Assembly: GCA_022768185.1 (NCBI GenBank)
Contig: JALEMS010000024.1
Coordinates: forward strand, 1 to 61,554
DNA length: 61,554 nucleotides
Origin: Clostridiales bacterium
GTDB lineage: Bacteria; Bacillota; Clostridia; Oscillospirales; Oscillospiraceae
Direction: 5' to 3'
The notes beneath the pieces are model-generated. The model worked only from the letters and a program-made list of their open reading frames with translations. It did not search any database and was not told the origin of the DNA. The position numbers and the translations under genes are program-made. Below, in pieces: positions 42,220 to 50,678 of this stretch (its first letter is position 1; the number at the start of each line of letters is the position of its first letter).

Positions 42220-43134
42220 TCAGTCGGCGCGGCAGCGGTAAAGAAAGGTGACGATCTGGCCGCGGGTGCAGGGGGCGTCGGGGGAGAAGACGTCGGCGCC
42301 GGTGCCGGTGGTGACGCCGTTGGCGACGGCCCAGAGAACGGGCGCGGCGTAATATGCGTCGTTCGGGACGTCCGTGAAGGGATTGGCGGCGGCACCGTTG
42401 GGAGCGCTGTCGGCACGCCAGAGCAGAGTGACGATCTGGGCGCGGGTGCAGGGCGCGTTGGGGGAGAAATGCGCTGCGTCTGTGCCGCCGGTGACGCCGT
42501 TTGCGGCGGCCCAGAGGACGGCGTCACGGTAATACGCGTCGTCGGGTACGTCAGCGAAGGCCGGGGCGCCTGCCTCGGGCGCTGGGCTGCCGGCGGCGCG
42601 CCAGAGGAAGGTGACGGCCTGGGCGCGGGTGCAGGGCGCGTTGGGGGAGAAGTGCGTCTCATCCGTGCCGCCGGTGATGCCGCCTGCCGCAGCCCAGAGG
42701 ACGGCGTCATGGCAATAGGCGTCGTCCGGCACATCGGCAAAGGATAGCTCCGGCCGGGGTCCGGGATAGTAATAGTCTGCTTCCCAGGGGTTTGACCGGT
42801 CGGTGAAGTCCGTCGAGGCGGCGAGACGGAGATGGTAGAGACCGGGCCGGTAATTGGCATCGGCAAGATCAGAGCGTACGTCGATGGAGAATTGCTCGCC
42901 GGGGGAAAAGGCGGCAAAGGCGAGGCCCCAGTCCGTCTCGATGCCGTCGGGCGTCCTTACCCGGAGCTGATAGGTGTCATAGCTGCGGAAGGGGTCCCAG
43001 GAAAGAACGCCGTCCGACAGCGTGACGTTTTGCAGGTCGCCAAGGTCGGCAGCCAGCGCGGCGGCGGGAAGCAGGCCAAGCAGCAATGTGCAGGCCAGCA
43101 GCAGGCCGGCCAGTCTGTGCTTGCGCAGATTCAT
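42220..43134 (-). CDS. Secreted protein with three SLH domains
   Basis: 304 residues from ATG 43134 (AAGGAG upstream; an ATG at 43161 is the alternative). Signal peptide MNLRKHRLAGLLLACTLLLGLLPAAALA; a beta-rich domain of about 100 residues resembling fibronectin/Ig folds (LSWDPFRSYDTYQLRVRTPDG); then three SLH domains of the FADVPDDAYYRDAVLWAAANGVTGGT type, each ending in a CTRAQ-V-T-x-L-W-R-A motif. Cell-surface protein attached through SLH to wall polymer. The three SLH units are close copies. Confidence 0.9.
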   Translation of the reverse strand: MNLRKHRLAGLLLACTLLLGLLPAAALAADLGDLQNVTLSDGVLSWDPFRSYDTYQLRVRTPDGIETDWGLAFAAFSPGEQFSIDVRSDLADANYRPGLYHLRLAASTDFTDRSNPWEADYYYPGPRPELSFADVPDDAYCHDAVLWAAAGGITGGTDETHFSPNAPCTRAQAVTFLWRAAGSPAPEAGAPAFADVPDDAYYRDAVLWAAANGVTGGTDAAHFSPNAPCTRAQIVTLLWRADSAPNGAAANPFTDVPNDAYYAAPVLWAVANGVTTGTGADVFSPDAPCTRGQIVTFLYRCRAD

Positions 43135-43240
43135 TGGTATGCTCACTCCTTGTCCATTCATTTTGTGTTTCCCTTTTCATGATACGACACAGCGGATGAG
43201 TTTTCAAGAAAAACAGCGGCTGATTTCCCGTGGGCGGCGC

Positions 43241-43269
43241 TTGCAATCGGCCCGGGCGCTTGCTATAAT
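43241..43269 (+). promoter_or_regulatory. Promoter of the membrane protein at 43312
   Basis: TTGCAA (43241-43246), 17-base spacer with TGC before the -10, perfect TATAAT (43264-43269). Confidence 0.75.
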
Positions 43270-43311
43270 GGCAGGGTAACGGAAAACGCTCCGGCGGTAT
43301 GGGAGGATGCA

Positions 43312-43836
43312 ATGAAAAAGGAAAAGACCAAGCTCCATTATGCGGGCCTGTTCAAGGCAACGGGCGCGATCTATATCATCTCGGCTATCATGACGCTGAT
43401 CGTGGCGCTGGTGCTGCTCATCGGCGGCGGCATCATGGCCTCCGGCACGGTGGATACGGGGGATCTCACCCGCGCGGATATCCGTGTGACAGTGGGGCTG
43501 GGCGTCGCACTGCTGGTGGCGGCAATCACCTCCTTTGCCGAGGGGGCGGCCAGCCTGCGCTGCCGCTCGCTCAAAAACGTGAGCGGGGGGGCCAGGTTCG
43601 TGCTGGTGATGTGCCTGGTGTGCCTGGTGCTGACGCTGCTGCAGGGCGGCTGGCACGGCGTGACGGCGTCGGTGGCCCTCAGCTTCATTCTGGGCCTGCT
43701 GAGCCTGCTGTCCGTGCGCATGGAGCGCCGCTGGCAGGCGGAGGAGGCAAAGAAGGCGGCAGACGCAGCTGCAGCAGAGGCCGCAAAGGCCGCAGCGGAG
43801 GCGGCTGCGCTGGAGAAGCAGGCAAAGCGGCAGTAA
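43312..43836 (+). CDS. Four-helix membrane protein with Ala-rich tail
   Basis: 174 residues, GGGAGGATG upstream. Four hydrophobic segments (about 17-43, 60-80, 94-112, 118-135) followed by a Lys/Glu/Ala helical tail (RRWQAEEAKKAADAAAAEAAKAAAEAAALEKQAKRQ) that could form a coiled coil in the cytosol. The tail is low complexity and may be an easy site for repeat-length change. Not recognised; possibly a small DUF-type membrane protein. Alone in its transcript, ending at the hairpin at 43853-43916. Confidence 0.7.
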   Translation: MKKEKTKLHYAGLFKATGAIYIISAIMTLIVALVLLIGGGIMASGTVDTGDLTRADIRVTVGLGVALLVAAITSFAEGAASLRCRSLKNVSGGARFVLVMCLVCLVLTLLQGGWHGVTASVALSFILGLLSLLSVRMERRWQAEEAKKAADAAAAEAAKAAAEAAALEKQAKRQ

Positions 43837-43852
43837 ATCCGGCCGGACGGGA

Positions 43853-43916
43853 AAAGCGCCGCAGCGCCCGCGTGAGACCACGTTGTGTGTGGTCTGCGCG
43901 GGCGCTGCGGCGCTTT
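43853..43916. terminator. Very long two-way terminator hairpin
   Basis: 20-bp perfect outer stem (left 43853-43872, right 43897-43916, beginning AAAGCGCCGC and ending GCGGCGCTTT), continued by AGACCAC/GTGGTCT inside. Convergent genes on both sides. Confidence 0.75.
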
Positions 43917-43924
43917 GGCGTGTT

Positions 43925-44836
43925 TTAGCCGACCTCGGGGCCGAGGCGGCGCAGGGCTTCCAGAAAATAGTCCGGCAGGGGACATTCGAGCACGACCTGC
44001 TCGCCGCTGCGCGGATGGACGAACTTCAGCTGCCGCGCGTGCAGGCATTGGGCGCTGCCGCGATCCTGCTTCGGGCCGTAGAGCGGGTCGCCCAGCACGG
44101 GGTGACCGATGTAGGCCATGTGCACGCGGATCTGGTGGGTGCGGCCGCTCTCCAGCTGGCAGCGGACGTGGGTGAAGCCGTTATACCGTTCCAGCACCGA
44201 CCAGTGCGTCACCGCCGGGCGGCTGTTTTTCTGCGTGACCGCCATGCGCAGCCGGTCTGCCGGGTGGCGGCCGATCGGCGCGTCGACGGTGCCGCTGTCC
44301 TCCCGCAGGCGGCCGCGCACGATGGCCTCGTAGATGCGGGAGAGACTGCGGTCGGCCAGCTGGGCAGACAGGGAGAGGTGGGCAAAATCGTTCTTCGCTG
44401 CGATGATGAGGCCCGAGGTGTCCATATCGAGGCGGTGGACGATACCGGGACGCTTCTCCCCGCCGACGCCGGAGAGCGAGCTGCCGCAGTGCCACAGCAG
44501 CGCGTTGACCAGCGTGCCGTCGGGGTGGCCGGGCGCGGGGTGCACCACCATGCCGCGCGGCTTGTTGACGACGATGAGGTCGTCGTCTTCATACACGACG
44601 TCCAGCGGGATCTCCTGCGGCAGCGGCAGGGGCGCCTCCGGCTCCGGCAGAACGACGGTGAAGGTCTCGCCGGCGGCGACGCGGCGATTCTTTTTCACGG
44701 GCACGCCGCCGAGGGTGACCGCGCCGGCCTCCAGCAGGCGCTGCGCCGCGCTGCGGGTGAGACCGTCTGCCATACGCGAAAGGAGAGCGTCGATGCGCTC
44801 GCCGCTCTCCTGTGCTGTTACGGTAATCGGCTCCAT
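43925..44836 (-). CDS. RluA/RluD-family pseudouridine synthase
   Basis: 303 residues from ATG 44836, 4 bases after the lspA stop on the same strand, so coupled. N-terminal S4 domain (GERIDALLSRMADGLTRSAAQRLLEAGAVTLGGVPVKKNRRV), then catalytic core with VVNKPRGMVVHPAPG and HRLDMDTSGLI, where Asp137 is the catalytic Asp, and C-terminal GRTHQIRVHMAYIGHPVLGDPLYG. Modifies uridines in 23S rRNA; the RluD-like target is inferred. The lspA-rluD arrangement is standard in Firmicutes. Confidence 0.94.
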   Translation of the reverse strand: MEPITVTAQESGERIDALLSRMADGLTRSAAQRLLEAGAVTLGGVPVKKNRRVAAGETFTVVLPEPEAPLPLPQEIPLDVVYEDDDLIVVNKPRGMVVHPAPGHPDGTLVNALLWHCGSSLSGVGGEKRPGIVHRLDMDTSGLIIAAKNDFAHLSLSAQLADRSLSRIYEAIVRGRLREDSGTVDAPIGRHPADRLRMAVTQKNSRPAVTHWSVLERYNGFTHVRCQLESGRTHQIRVHMAYIGHPVLGDPLYGPKQDRGSAQCLHARQLKFVHPRSGEQVVLECPLPDYFLEALRRLGPEVG

Positions 44837-44840
44837 CCGG

Positions 44841-45716
44841 TCACTTGTCGCCGAACTCGGCAAGAATGGAATCCAGGTCGAACTCATCCGCCGACGGGGC
44901 GCGGCGTGCGCCCTGCGCAGGGGCGGACGGCGCAGGCTGCCGCGGCTGCGTGGGCGCGGCAGGGCCGGTTCGGGTGGGAGAGCCGGCGGGCGCGGCGCTG
45001 TGCGCGGCGGTACGGATGGGCGTTACGGACGGGCGAACCGGCGTGATGGGCGCCTTTTCGCCGGGGCGGCGCGCCGGGGCGGCGGGGGCGGCCGGCTTTG
45101 CGGCGGCCTGTGTGCGCGCTGCGGCGCTGTCGGACAGGATCGGCTGCGCCTCGCGCTGTGCCTGCTCGGAGCGGAGCATGGCGGCGTCAAACGGGTCGAT
45201 CGGCTGCTTGCTCTGTGCCCCGGCGGCAAGTTCCTCCGGGGTATCGGCGCGGCGCTTTGCACCCTTGCGGCTGAGGTCGCCGCCGGTGAGAATGTAGACG
45301 CAGAAGAGGATCGCGCCTACGTCGATAAAAATGTCTGCCAGATTGAAGATGGGGAACTTCATGAACTGCAGCTGGAACATGTCGACCACATAGCCGTACA
45401 CGGCGCGGTCCAGCCCGTTGCCGAGCGCGCCGGCCAGCACCAGCACGGCCATCCAGCGGCCGAAGCCCCCGCCGATGACGCGCCGGGCCAGCAGCACCAC
45501 GATCAGTGCGGCAAACGCAAGCGTCAGCACCACGAAGAACCAGCGGGCGTTTTTGAGGATGCCGAAGGCGGCGCCGTAGTTGTGGATGTGCGTCAGCTGT
45601 ACCACGCCGGGAATCAGCGGCTGGACGCCGGTGCCGACGGCCAGGTGCAGCGTGGTCCAGTATTTGAGCCATTGGTCAAGAATGAGGAGCGCAACGGCAA
45701 CGATGGCGTAAAGCAT
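44841..45716 (-). CDS. lspA: Lipoprotein signal peptidase with long C-terminal extension
   Basis: 291 residues against about 150-170 for typical LspA. The N-terminal 145 residues are the peptidase: four membrane helices, THIHNYGAAFGIL, and the two catalytic aspartates in NGLDRAVYGYVVDMF (Asp112) and FNLADIFIDVG (Asp128). The extension (about 150-291) is Ala/Pro/Arg-rich, probably disordered, ending in an acidic motif DEFDLDSILAEFGDK. Cleaves signal peptides of lipoproteins such as those at 932, 29355 and 60473. Sits between ileS and rluD as in other Firmicutes. Confidence 0.93.
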   Translation of the reverse strand: MLYAIVAVALLILDQWLKYWTTLHLAVGTGVQPLIPGVVQLTHIHNYGAAFGILKNARWFFVVLTLAFAALIVVLLARRVIGGGFGRWMAVLVLAGALGNGLDRAVYGYVVDMFQLQFMKFPIFNLADIFIDVGAILFCVYILTGGDLSRKGAKRRADTPEELAAGAQSKQPIDPFDAAMLRSEQAQREAQPILSDSAAARTQAAAKPAAPAAPARRPGEKAPITPVRPSVTPIRTAAHSAAPAGSPTRTGPAAPTQPRQPAPSAPAQGARRAPSADEFDLDSILAEFGDK

Positions 45717-45744
45717 GGCATATCATCCTTTTGGATAGAAGTGG

Positions 45745-45779
45745 CTTCCCCGGGCGGGGCGGAGGCCCCGCCGGGGAAG
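45745..45779. terminator. GC-rich hairpin between ileS and lspA
   Basis: CTTCCCCGG-GCGGGGC pairs with GCCCCGCCGGGGAAG (one bulged G). No U-run on the minus strand, so it may slow or process rather than end the ileS-lspA transcript. Confidence 0.45.
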
Positions 45780-45787
45780 GACGCGGT

Positions 45788-48592
45788 TTATTCGGAGACG
45801 GCGGCGGCGCAGCGGGCGCACAGCTCGGAGTGCTCCGCATCGTGGCCGACGGTGTTGCTGTGCGTCCAGCAGCGGACGCAGCGCGGCAGGGCGCTCGGCT
45901 CCACGCGCACGGTGACGCCCTGGAAGCCCTCGCCGGCCCAACCCTCGCCGGCACCGTGGACGACCTCCAGCTCGGAGACGATGCACAGCGCGGCCAAATC
46001 GGCGTCGGCAATGGCGGCAAAGGCGCGCTCGGCCTCGGCCCCGACGTACAGCGTGACCTTCGCGTCCAGCGGCTTACCGACGGTCTTGTCGGCGCGGGCC
46101 AGCTCGAGGGCCTTGTTCACGTCGCCGCGCAGGCGCAGGATGCTGTCCCAATACATGCTGGTCTGCTCGTCGAGCTTCCAGTCCGGATGGACGGCGGGCA
46201 TGTCGTTGAGCATGACGTGGCGCGCGTCGTCCTCAGCCCTATGCGGCATGGCCAGCCAGATCTCGTTGGAGGTGAAGGCAAGGATGGGAGCCAGCAGGCG
46301 GACGATGGCGTCGAGAATGATGTGAATGGTGGTCTGTGCCGCGCGGCGGGAGAGGCTTTCTGCGCCGTCGCAGTACAGGCGGTCCTTCAGCACATCAAGG
46401 TAGAAGTTTGACATATCCACGACGCAGAAGTTGTGGATGGCGTAGGTGACGGAATAAAACTCATAGCGTTCGTAGGCGGCCAGACATTTTTCGACCAGCG
46501 CGGCCAGGCGGCCCAGCGCCCATTTGTCCATGGGCAGAAGCGACGCGTATTCCACGGCCTTGTCCGGCGTATAGCCGGCAAGGTTGCCGAGAATGTAGCG
46601 GGCGGTGTTGCGGATCTTCAGGTATTTGTCGGACAGCTGACGGAAGATGGCCTCCGAGCAGCGCATGTCCAGATGATAATCCGCCGAGGCGGCCCACAGG
46701 CGCACGAGGTCGGCGCCGTACTTGGGCACCAGCTCCTCGGGGTAGACGCCGTTGCCCAGCGACTTGTGCATCGCGCGGCCCTCGCCGTCGACCGTCCAGC
46801 CGTGCGTCAGCACGGCGCGGTACGGTGCGCCGCCGCGGGTGGCCACGCCGATGAGCAGGCTCGACTGGAACCAGCCGCGGTACTGGTCGCCGCCCTCAAG
46901 GTAGAGGTCTGCCGGCCAGCAGCCGGGCGCGTCGAGCTCCATGGAGGCGACGTGGGTGGAGCCGGAGTCGAACCAGCCGTCCAGCGTGTCAGTCTCCTTG
47001 GTGAACTCGGTGCAGCCGCATGTGCAGGCAAAGCCCTCGGGCAGCAGCTCCTTGGCGTCCAGCTCAAACCAGGCGTTGGAGCCTCGCTCGCCGAAGATGG
47101 CGGAGATGCGATCAATGGTTTCGGGCGTGCAGATGGGCTTGCCGCACTCGGCACAGTAGAACACCGGGATGGGAAGGCCCCAGTTGCGCTGGCGGGAGAT
47201 GCACCAGTCGGCGCGCTCGCGGATCATGGAGACCATGCGGTCATGGCCCCAGTCGGGCATCCAGGTGACGCCGTCGGCAGCCGCCACGGCCTCGTCCTTG
47301 AAGGCGTCGACCGAGCAGAACCACTGGTCGGTGGCGCGGAAGATGATGGGCTTTTTGCAGCGCCAGCAGTGCGGATAGGAGTGGACGATGTTTTCGCTGG
47401 CCAGCAGGAGACCGGCTTCGACCAGGTCGTTGAAGATCGGCTCGTGCGCCTTCTGCACATGCAGGCCGGCGTACTTGCCGGCGTACTCGTTGAAGCGGCC
47501 GTCGTCGCCGACGTTGACGATCAGGTCGCGGCCGCTGGGCAGCTGCTCATAGCGCTGGCAGACCAGAAAGTCGTCCGCACCGTAGGCCGGGGCGGTGTGC
47601 ACGCAGCCGGTGCCGGCGTCAAGCGTGACGTGGTCGCCGTTGATGACCAGCGAGGTCTGGTCGAACAGGGGGTGTTTTGCAGTCATCAGCTCGAAGTCTG
47701 CGCCCTTTCGGGTGCACAGCGTCTCCTCAATGGTGAGACCGGCCTTCTCCAGCACCTTCGGAGCCAGCTCTTTGGCCATGATATAGTTTTCGCCGTTGGA
47801 GGCGCGCACCACGCTGTAGTCGTATGCGGCGTTCAGGCAGATGGCCAGGTTGCCGGGGAGCGTCCAGGTGGTGGTCGTCCAGATGACGAAGTAGGTATTC
47901 TTCAGATCGCAGACGCCGGAGAGCTTGCCCAGGTCGTCCGCGACGGGGAACTTGACGAAAATGGTGGTAACGGGGTCGTCGGCGTATTCGATCTCGGCCT
48001 CGGCCAGCGCCGTCTCGTCATGCGGGCACCAGTACACGGGCTTCTTGCCCTTGTAGATATACCCCTTCTCGAACATCCTGCCAAAGACGCGCACCTCCTG
48101 CGCCTCAAACTTGGGATTCATCGTCAGGTAGGGGTGCTCCCAGTCGCCCAGGCAGCCCAGACGCTTGAACTGGTCGCGCTGGATGCCGACAAAGCGCTCG
48201 GCAAAGGCGTGGCAGGCGTTGCGGAACTCGGGGATGCTCATGCTCTTGTGGTTGAGCTTCTGCTCCTTGATGATGGCGCTTTCAATGGGCATGCCGTGGT
48301 TGTCCCAGCCGGGGGTGTAGGGCGCATGATAGCCGCTCATGGACTTGTAGCGGACGATGAAGTCCTTCAGGCACTTGTTCATGGCGGTGCCCATGTGGAT
48401 GTGTCCGTTGGAGAACGGGGGGCCGTCGTGCAGGATGAAGCTGGGGCGGTCCTTGGTGCGCTCGAGGATCTGGTGATAGAGATCCATGTCGTACCAGCTC
48501 TGGAGCATGTCCGGCTCGCGCTTGGGCAGGGCGGCACGCATGGGGAAATCTGTCTTGGGAAGGTTGACGGTGGCGTTGTAGTCCTTGGCCAT
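45788..48592 (-). CDS. ileS: Isoleucyl-tRNA synthetase
   Basis: 934 residues, CAGGAG upstream. Class I synthetase: HIGH-type motif DGPPFSNGHIHMGTAMN (56-72), editing domain (TTTWTLPGNLAI; HTAPAYGADDF), the KMSKS loop replaced by EGRAMHKSLGN near residue 607, helical anticodon domain, and a C-terminal zinc knuckle CVRCWTHSNTVG...CARC. No T-box precedes it; the 114-base gap to divIVA is too short. Follows the division genes and precedes lspA, a common Firmicute order. Confidence 0.97.
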   Translation of the reverse strand: MAKDYNATVNLPKTDFPMRAALPKREPDMLQSWYDMDLYHQILERTKDRPSFILHDGPPFSNGHIHMGTAMNKCLKDFIVRYKSMSGYHAPYTPGWDNHGMPIESAIIKEQKLNHKSMSIPEFRNACHAFAERFVGIQRDQFKRLGCLGDWEHPYLTMNPKFEAQEVRVFGRMFEKGYIYKGKKPVYWCPHDETALAEAEIEYADDPVTTIFVKFPVADDLGKLSGVCDLKNTYFVIWTTTTWTLPGNLAICLNAAYDYSVVRASNGENYIMAKELAPKVLEKAGLTIEETLCTRKGADFELMTAKHPLFDQTSLVINGDHVTLDAGTGCVHTAPAYGADDFLVCQRYEQLPSGRDLIVNVGDDGRFNEYAGKYAGLHVQKAHEPIFNDLVEAGLLLASENIVHSYPHCWRCKKPIIFRATDQWFCSVDAFKDEAVAAADGVTWMPDWGHDRMVSMIRERADWCISRQRNWGLPIPVFYCAECGKPICTPETIDRISAIFGERGSNAWFELDAKELLPEGFACTCGCTEFTKETDTLDGWFDSGSTHVASMELDAPGCWPADLYLEGGDQYRGWFQSSLLIGVATRGGAPYRAVLTHGWTVDGEGRAMHKSLGNGVYPEELVPKYGADLVRLWAASADYHLDMRCSEAIFRQLSDKYLKIRNTARYILGNLAGYTPDKAVEYASLLPMDKWALGRLAALVEKCLAAYERYEFYSVTYAIHNFCVVDMSNFYLDVLKDRLYCDGAESLSRRAAQTTIHIILDAIVRLLAPILAFTSNEIWLAMPHRAEDDARHVMLNDMPAVHPDWKLDEQTSMYWDSILRLRGDVNKALELARADKTVGKPLDAKVTLYVGAEAERAFAAIADADLAALCIVSELEVVHGAGEGWAGEGFQGVTVRVEPSALPRCVRCWTHSNTVGHDAEHSELCARCAAAVSE

Positions 48593-48656
48593 GGTGGTTT
48601 CTCCTGTATGATAAATTATGGTCGGTCGGGAAAGCGGCTGCCGCAGACATGCGCAA

Positions 48657-48688
48657 AGGGCGCGGCCGTTGCAAAACCGCCGCGCCCT
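48657..48688 (-). terminator. Hairpin between divIVA and ileS
   Basis: 10-bp stem AGGGCGCGGC / GCCGCGCCCT, 12-base loop; only TTT follows on the minus strand. Possible weak terminator of the division cluster. Apart from this hairpin the 48593-48706 gap shows nothing clear. Confidence 0.5.
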
Positions 48689-48706
48689 GCAGTCCGGGCA
48701 GGTGGA

Positions 48707-49321
48707 TCAGGCGCCGAAGTGGAACACGCGCGTGCCGTCGTCGTCATCCGGCGCGTCGGGGGCTTCGCTGGAAAGGTTCATGCGCGGAGCCGGCTCGCTG
48801 ACGGCGCGGCGGGCGCTGCTTTCCATGGACCCGGCGGCGTCGCCGGCCTCGTCTGTCTCGGAGGGGACGGGCATGACGGCGCTGACGCTGTTGAGAAATT
48901 CCATCTGCTTCTGGCAGAGGGTTCGCATGTCGGCAATGAAGCGCACCGAGCGGCGCTGCGCCTCGGCAAGCCGGGCCTGCTCGGCGGCGGTGCGGTCGGT
49001 GATGCCGGAGAGCGCCTTGTCGGCCTCGGCGCGGGCCTTGGCCTGAATGGACTCGGCGCGGGTGCGCGCGTCGTTCTCGATCTGGGCGGAGACCTTCTGG
49101 GCCGACAGCAGCGCGTTGCGCATGGCGTCCTCATCCAGACGGTATTCCTCGATCTTGTCGACGAGCACCTTCATCTTCGTCTTGAGCACGGCGTTTTCCT
49201 TCTGCAGTGCGGCGACGGTGGAGGCCACCTCTTCCATGAAGGCGTCGACCCCGCCCATATCGTAGCCGCCGAAGACGGCCTTTTCAAACATTTTTTCGCG
49301 GATTTCCTGGGCGTTGAGCAT
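48707..49321 (-). CDS. divIVA: DivIVA-domain cell-division protein
   Basis: 204 residues, AGGAGG upstream. N-terminal DivIVA membrane-binding motif (MLNAQEIREKMFEKAVFGGYDMGGVDAFMEEV), then coiled coils (about 30-135) with LQKENAVLKTKMKVLVDKIEEYR, and an acidic, low-complexity C-terminal 70 residues. Recognises curved membrane at septa and poles and recruits division or sporulation factors. Follows sepF, the typical Gram-positive order yggS-sepF-divIVA-ileS. Confidence 0.93.
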   Translation of the reverse strand: MLNAQEIREKMFEKAVFGGYDMGGVDAFMEEVASTVAALQKENAVLKTKMKVLVDKIEEYRLDEDAMRNALLSAQKVSAQIENDARTRAESIQAKARAEADKALSGITDRTAAEQARLAEAQRRSVRFIADMRTLCQKQMEFLNSVSAVMPVPSETDEAGDAAGSMESSARRAVSEPAPRMNLSSEAPDAPDDDDGTRVFHFGA

Positions 49322-49341
49322 CGCTTCTGTCCTCCTGTGTC

Positions 49342-49818
49342 TTAGATGTAGACGCCGTTCGTCTCAAGCTCGTCCATCAGATCGTCGCCCATCAGATCGA
49401 CATTATACGGCGTGATGATATAGGTGTTTGCGGCAACGCGCTTGATCTTGCCGTCCTGCGCGTAGGCCACGCCGGAGAGAAAATCGATCAGCCGGCGGGA
49501 AATGTCCTTGTTGGTCTGCTCCAGGTTCATCAGAACGGCACGCTTTTCGCGCAGATGGTCGGCAATCTCCGCAGCGGTCTCAAAACGGTCGGGCTTGACC
49601 AGCACCACCTTCATCTGAGAGGTGGCGCCGATGTTGACGACCTTGTTGCCATTGCCGGAATAGTCGGAGCGGCTGCCCACGCGGACGGGGCGCGGCTGCG
49701 GCTCGGGTGCGGCGGCATGCTCGGTGTCCTCGGGGTCCATCTCGTCTTCCTCATCATCGAACAGATCGTCGTCGTCATACGGCTTGGTGAGCTTCTTCAG
49801 ATCGTCCAAAAAACGCAT
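49342..49818 (-). CDS. sepF: Cell division protein SepF
   Basis: 158 residues. N-terminal amphipathic/acidic part (FLDDLKKLTKPYDDDDLFDDEEDEMD), a flexible Pro/Arg linker, then the SepF core: MKVVLVKPDRFETAAEIADHLREKRAVLMNLEQTNKDISRRLIDFLSGVAYAQDGKIKRVAANTYIITP. Polymerises and anchors FtsZ to the membrane. Sits between yggS and divIVA. Confidence 0.96.
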   Translation of the reverse strand: MRFLDDLKKLTKPYDDDDLFDDEEDEMDPEDTEHAAAPEPQPRPVRVGSRSDYSGNGNKVVNIGATSQMKVVLVKPDRFETAAEIADHLREKRAVLMNLEQTNKDISRRLIDFLSGVAYAQDGKIKRVAANTYIITPYNVDLMGDDLMDELETNGVYI

Positions 49819-49834
49819 ATCGGTACCTTCCTAA

Positions 49835-50518
49835 TCATTTGTGATCCGGCCGCCGGCCAAAGATGGCGGAGCCGATCCGTATCATATTCGAGCCCTCGGC
49901 GATCGCCTCACGGAAATCGTCGCTCATACCCATCGATAAAATCTCCATACTGACATTATCGTATTTTTTTCTGCCGATGTCAACAAAAAGCTGGTGCATC
50001 CGCGCAAAATAAACGCGGTTTCCGTCGCAAAGCGCCGCCGCGGGGGGGATCGCCATCAATCCGCGCACGCGGATTCCGTGCAGGGAGGCGGCCTGCTCCA
50101 GCAGCGGCTCGAGCGCCTCGGGCGGCACGCCGCCCTTGGTGGCCTCGTGGCCGATGTTCACCTCCAGCAGCACGTCCTGCACCAGACCGAGGGCGCAGGC
50201 GCGCCGGTCAATGCAGGCAAGCAGCTCCGGCGAATCGACCGAATGGATGAGCGAGACGGCACCGACAACGAATTTCACCTTGTTTTTCTGCAGCTGGCCG
50301 ATAAAATGCACCGGCGCGCCCTCGTAGGCACCCTGCGCGGATTTTTCCACCAGCTCCTGTACGCGGTTTTCTCCGCACACGTCCACGCCGGCGGCGATGG
50401 CCTGACGCACCTCTTCGGCCGTGCGCGTTTTCGTGGCGGCCAGCAGCTGCACGGGCCGCCCGGCGGCCGCCTGCTCCATTTCCGCCCGGATACGGGCGAT
50501 GTTTTCTGCAAGATCCAT
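49835..50518 (-). CDS. yggS: YggS/PROSC-family PLP-homeostasis protein
   Basis: 227 residues from ATG 50518 (CAGGAGAG upstream); a much longer open frame upstream is rejected. Fold type III PLP barrel: PLP lysine in VQLLAATKTR (Lys near 36), GENRVQELVEK, HFIGQLQKNKVKFVVG, LLEVNIGHEATKGG, GLMAIPP, and SMGMSDDFREAIAEGSNMIRIGSAIFG. Keeps PLP pools balanced. Precedes sepF. Confidence 0.95.
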   Translation of the reverse strand: MDLAENIARIRAEMEQAAAGRPVQLLAATKTRTAEEVRQAIAAGVDVCGENRVQELVEKSAQGAYEGAPVHFIGQLQKNKVKFVVGAVSLIHSVDSPELLACIDRRACALGLVQDVLLEVNIGHEATKGGVPPEALEPLLEQAASLHGIRVRGLMAIPPAAALCDGNRVYFARMHQLFVDIGRKKYDNVSMEILSMGMSDDFREAIAEGSNMIRIGSAIFGRRPDHK

Positions 50519-50678
50519 GGCTGTATCTCTCCTGTCTGATGGATGCGCGTTCAACGCACGCAGGGGCTGCAGCAAAATACCGCCGGCCCGGCCGGCCCGC
50601 GGCGCGGCGCGGGGCCTGTGCCCTTTCGCCTTGCCGGGGTTCTGACGGGCGGCATTTTGCCGCAGCCCCGATGCTGTT

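Noticed and set aside
46433-49345. A 970-codon open frame antisense to ileS and divIVA
   Set aside because: It spans two genes with clear motifs on the other strand and has no ribosome binding site or domain.
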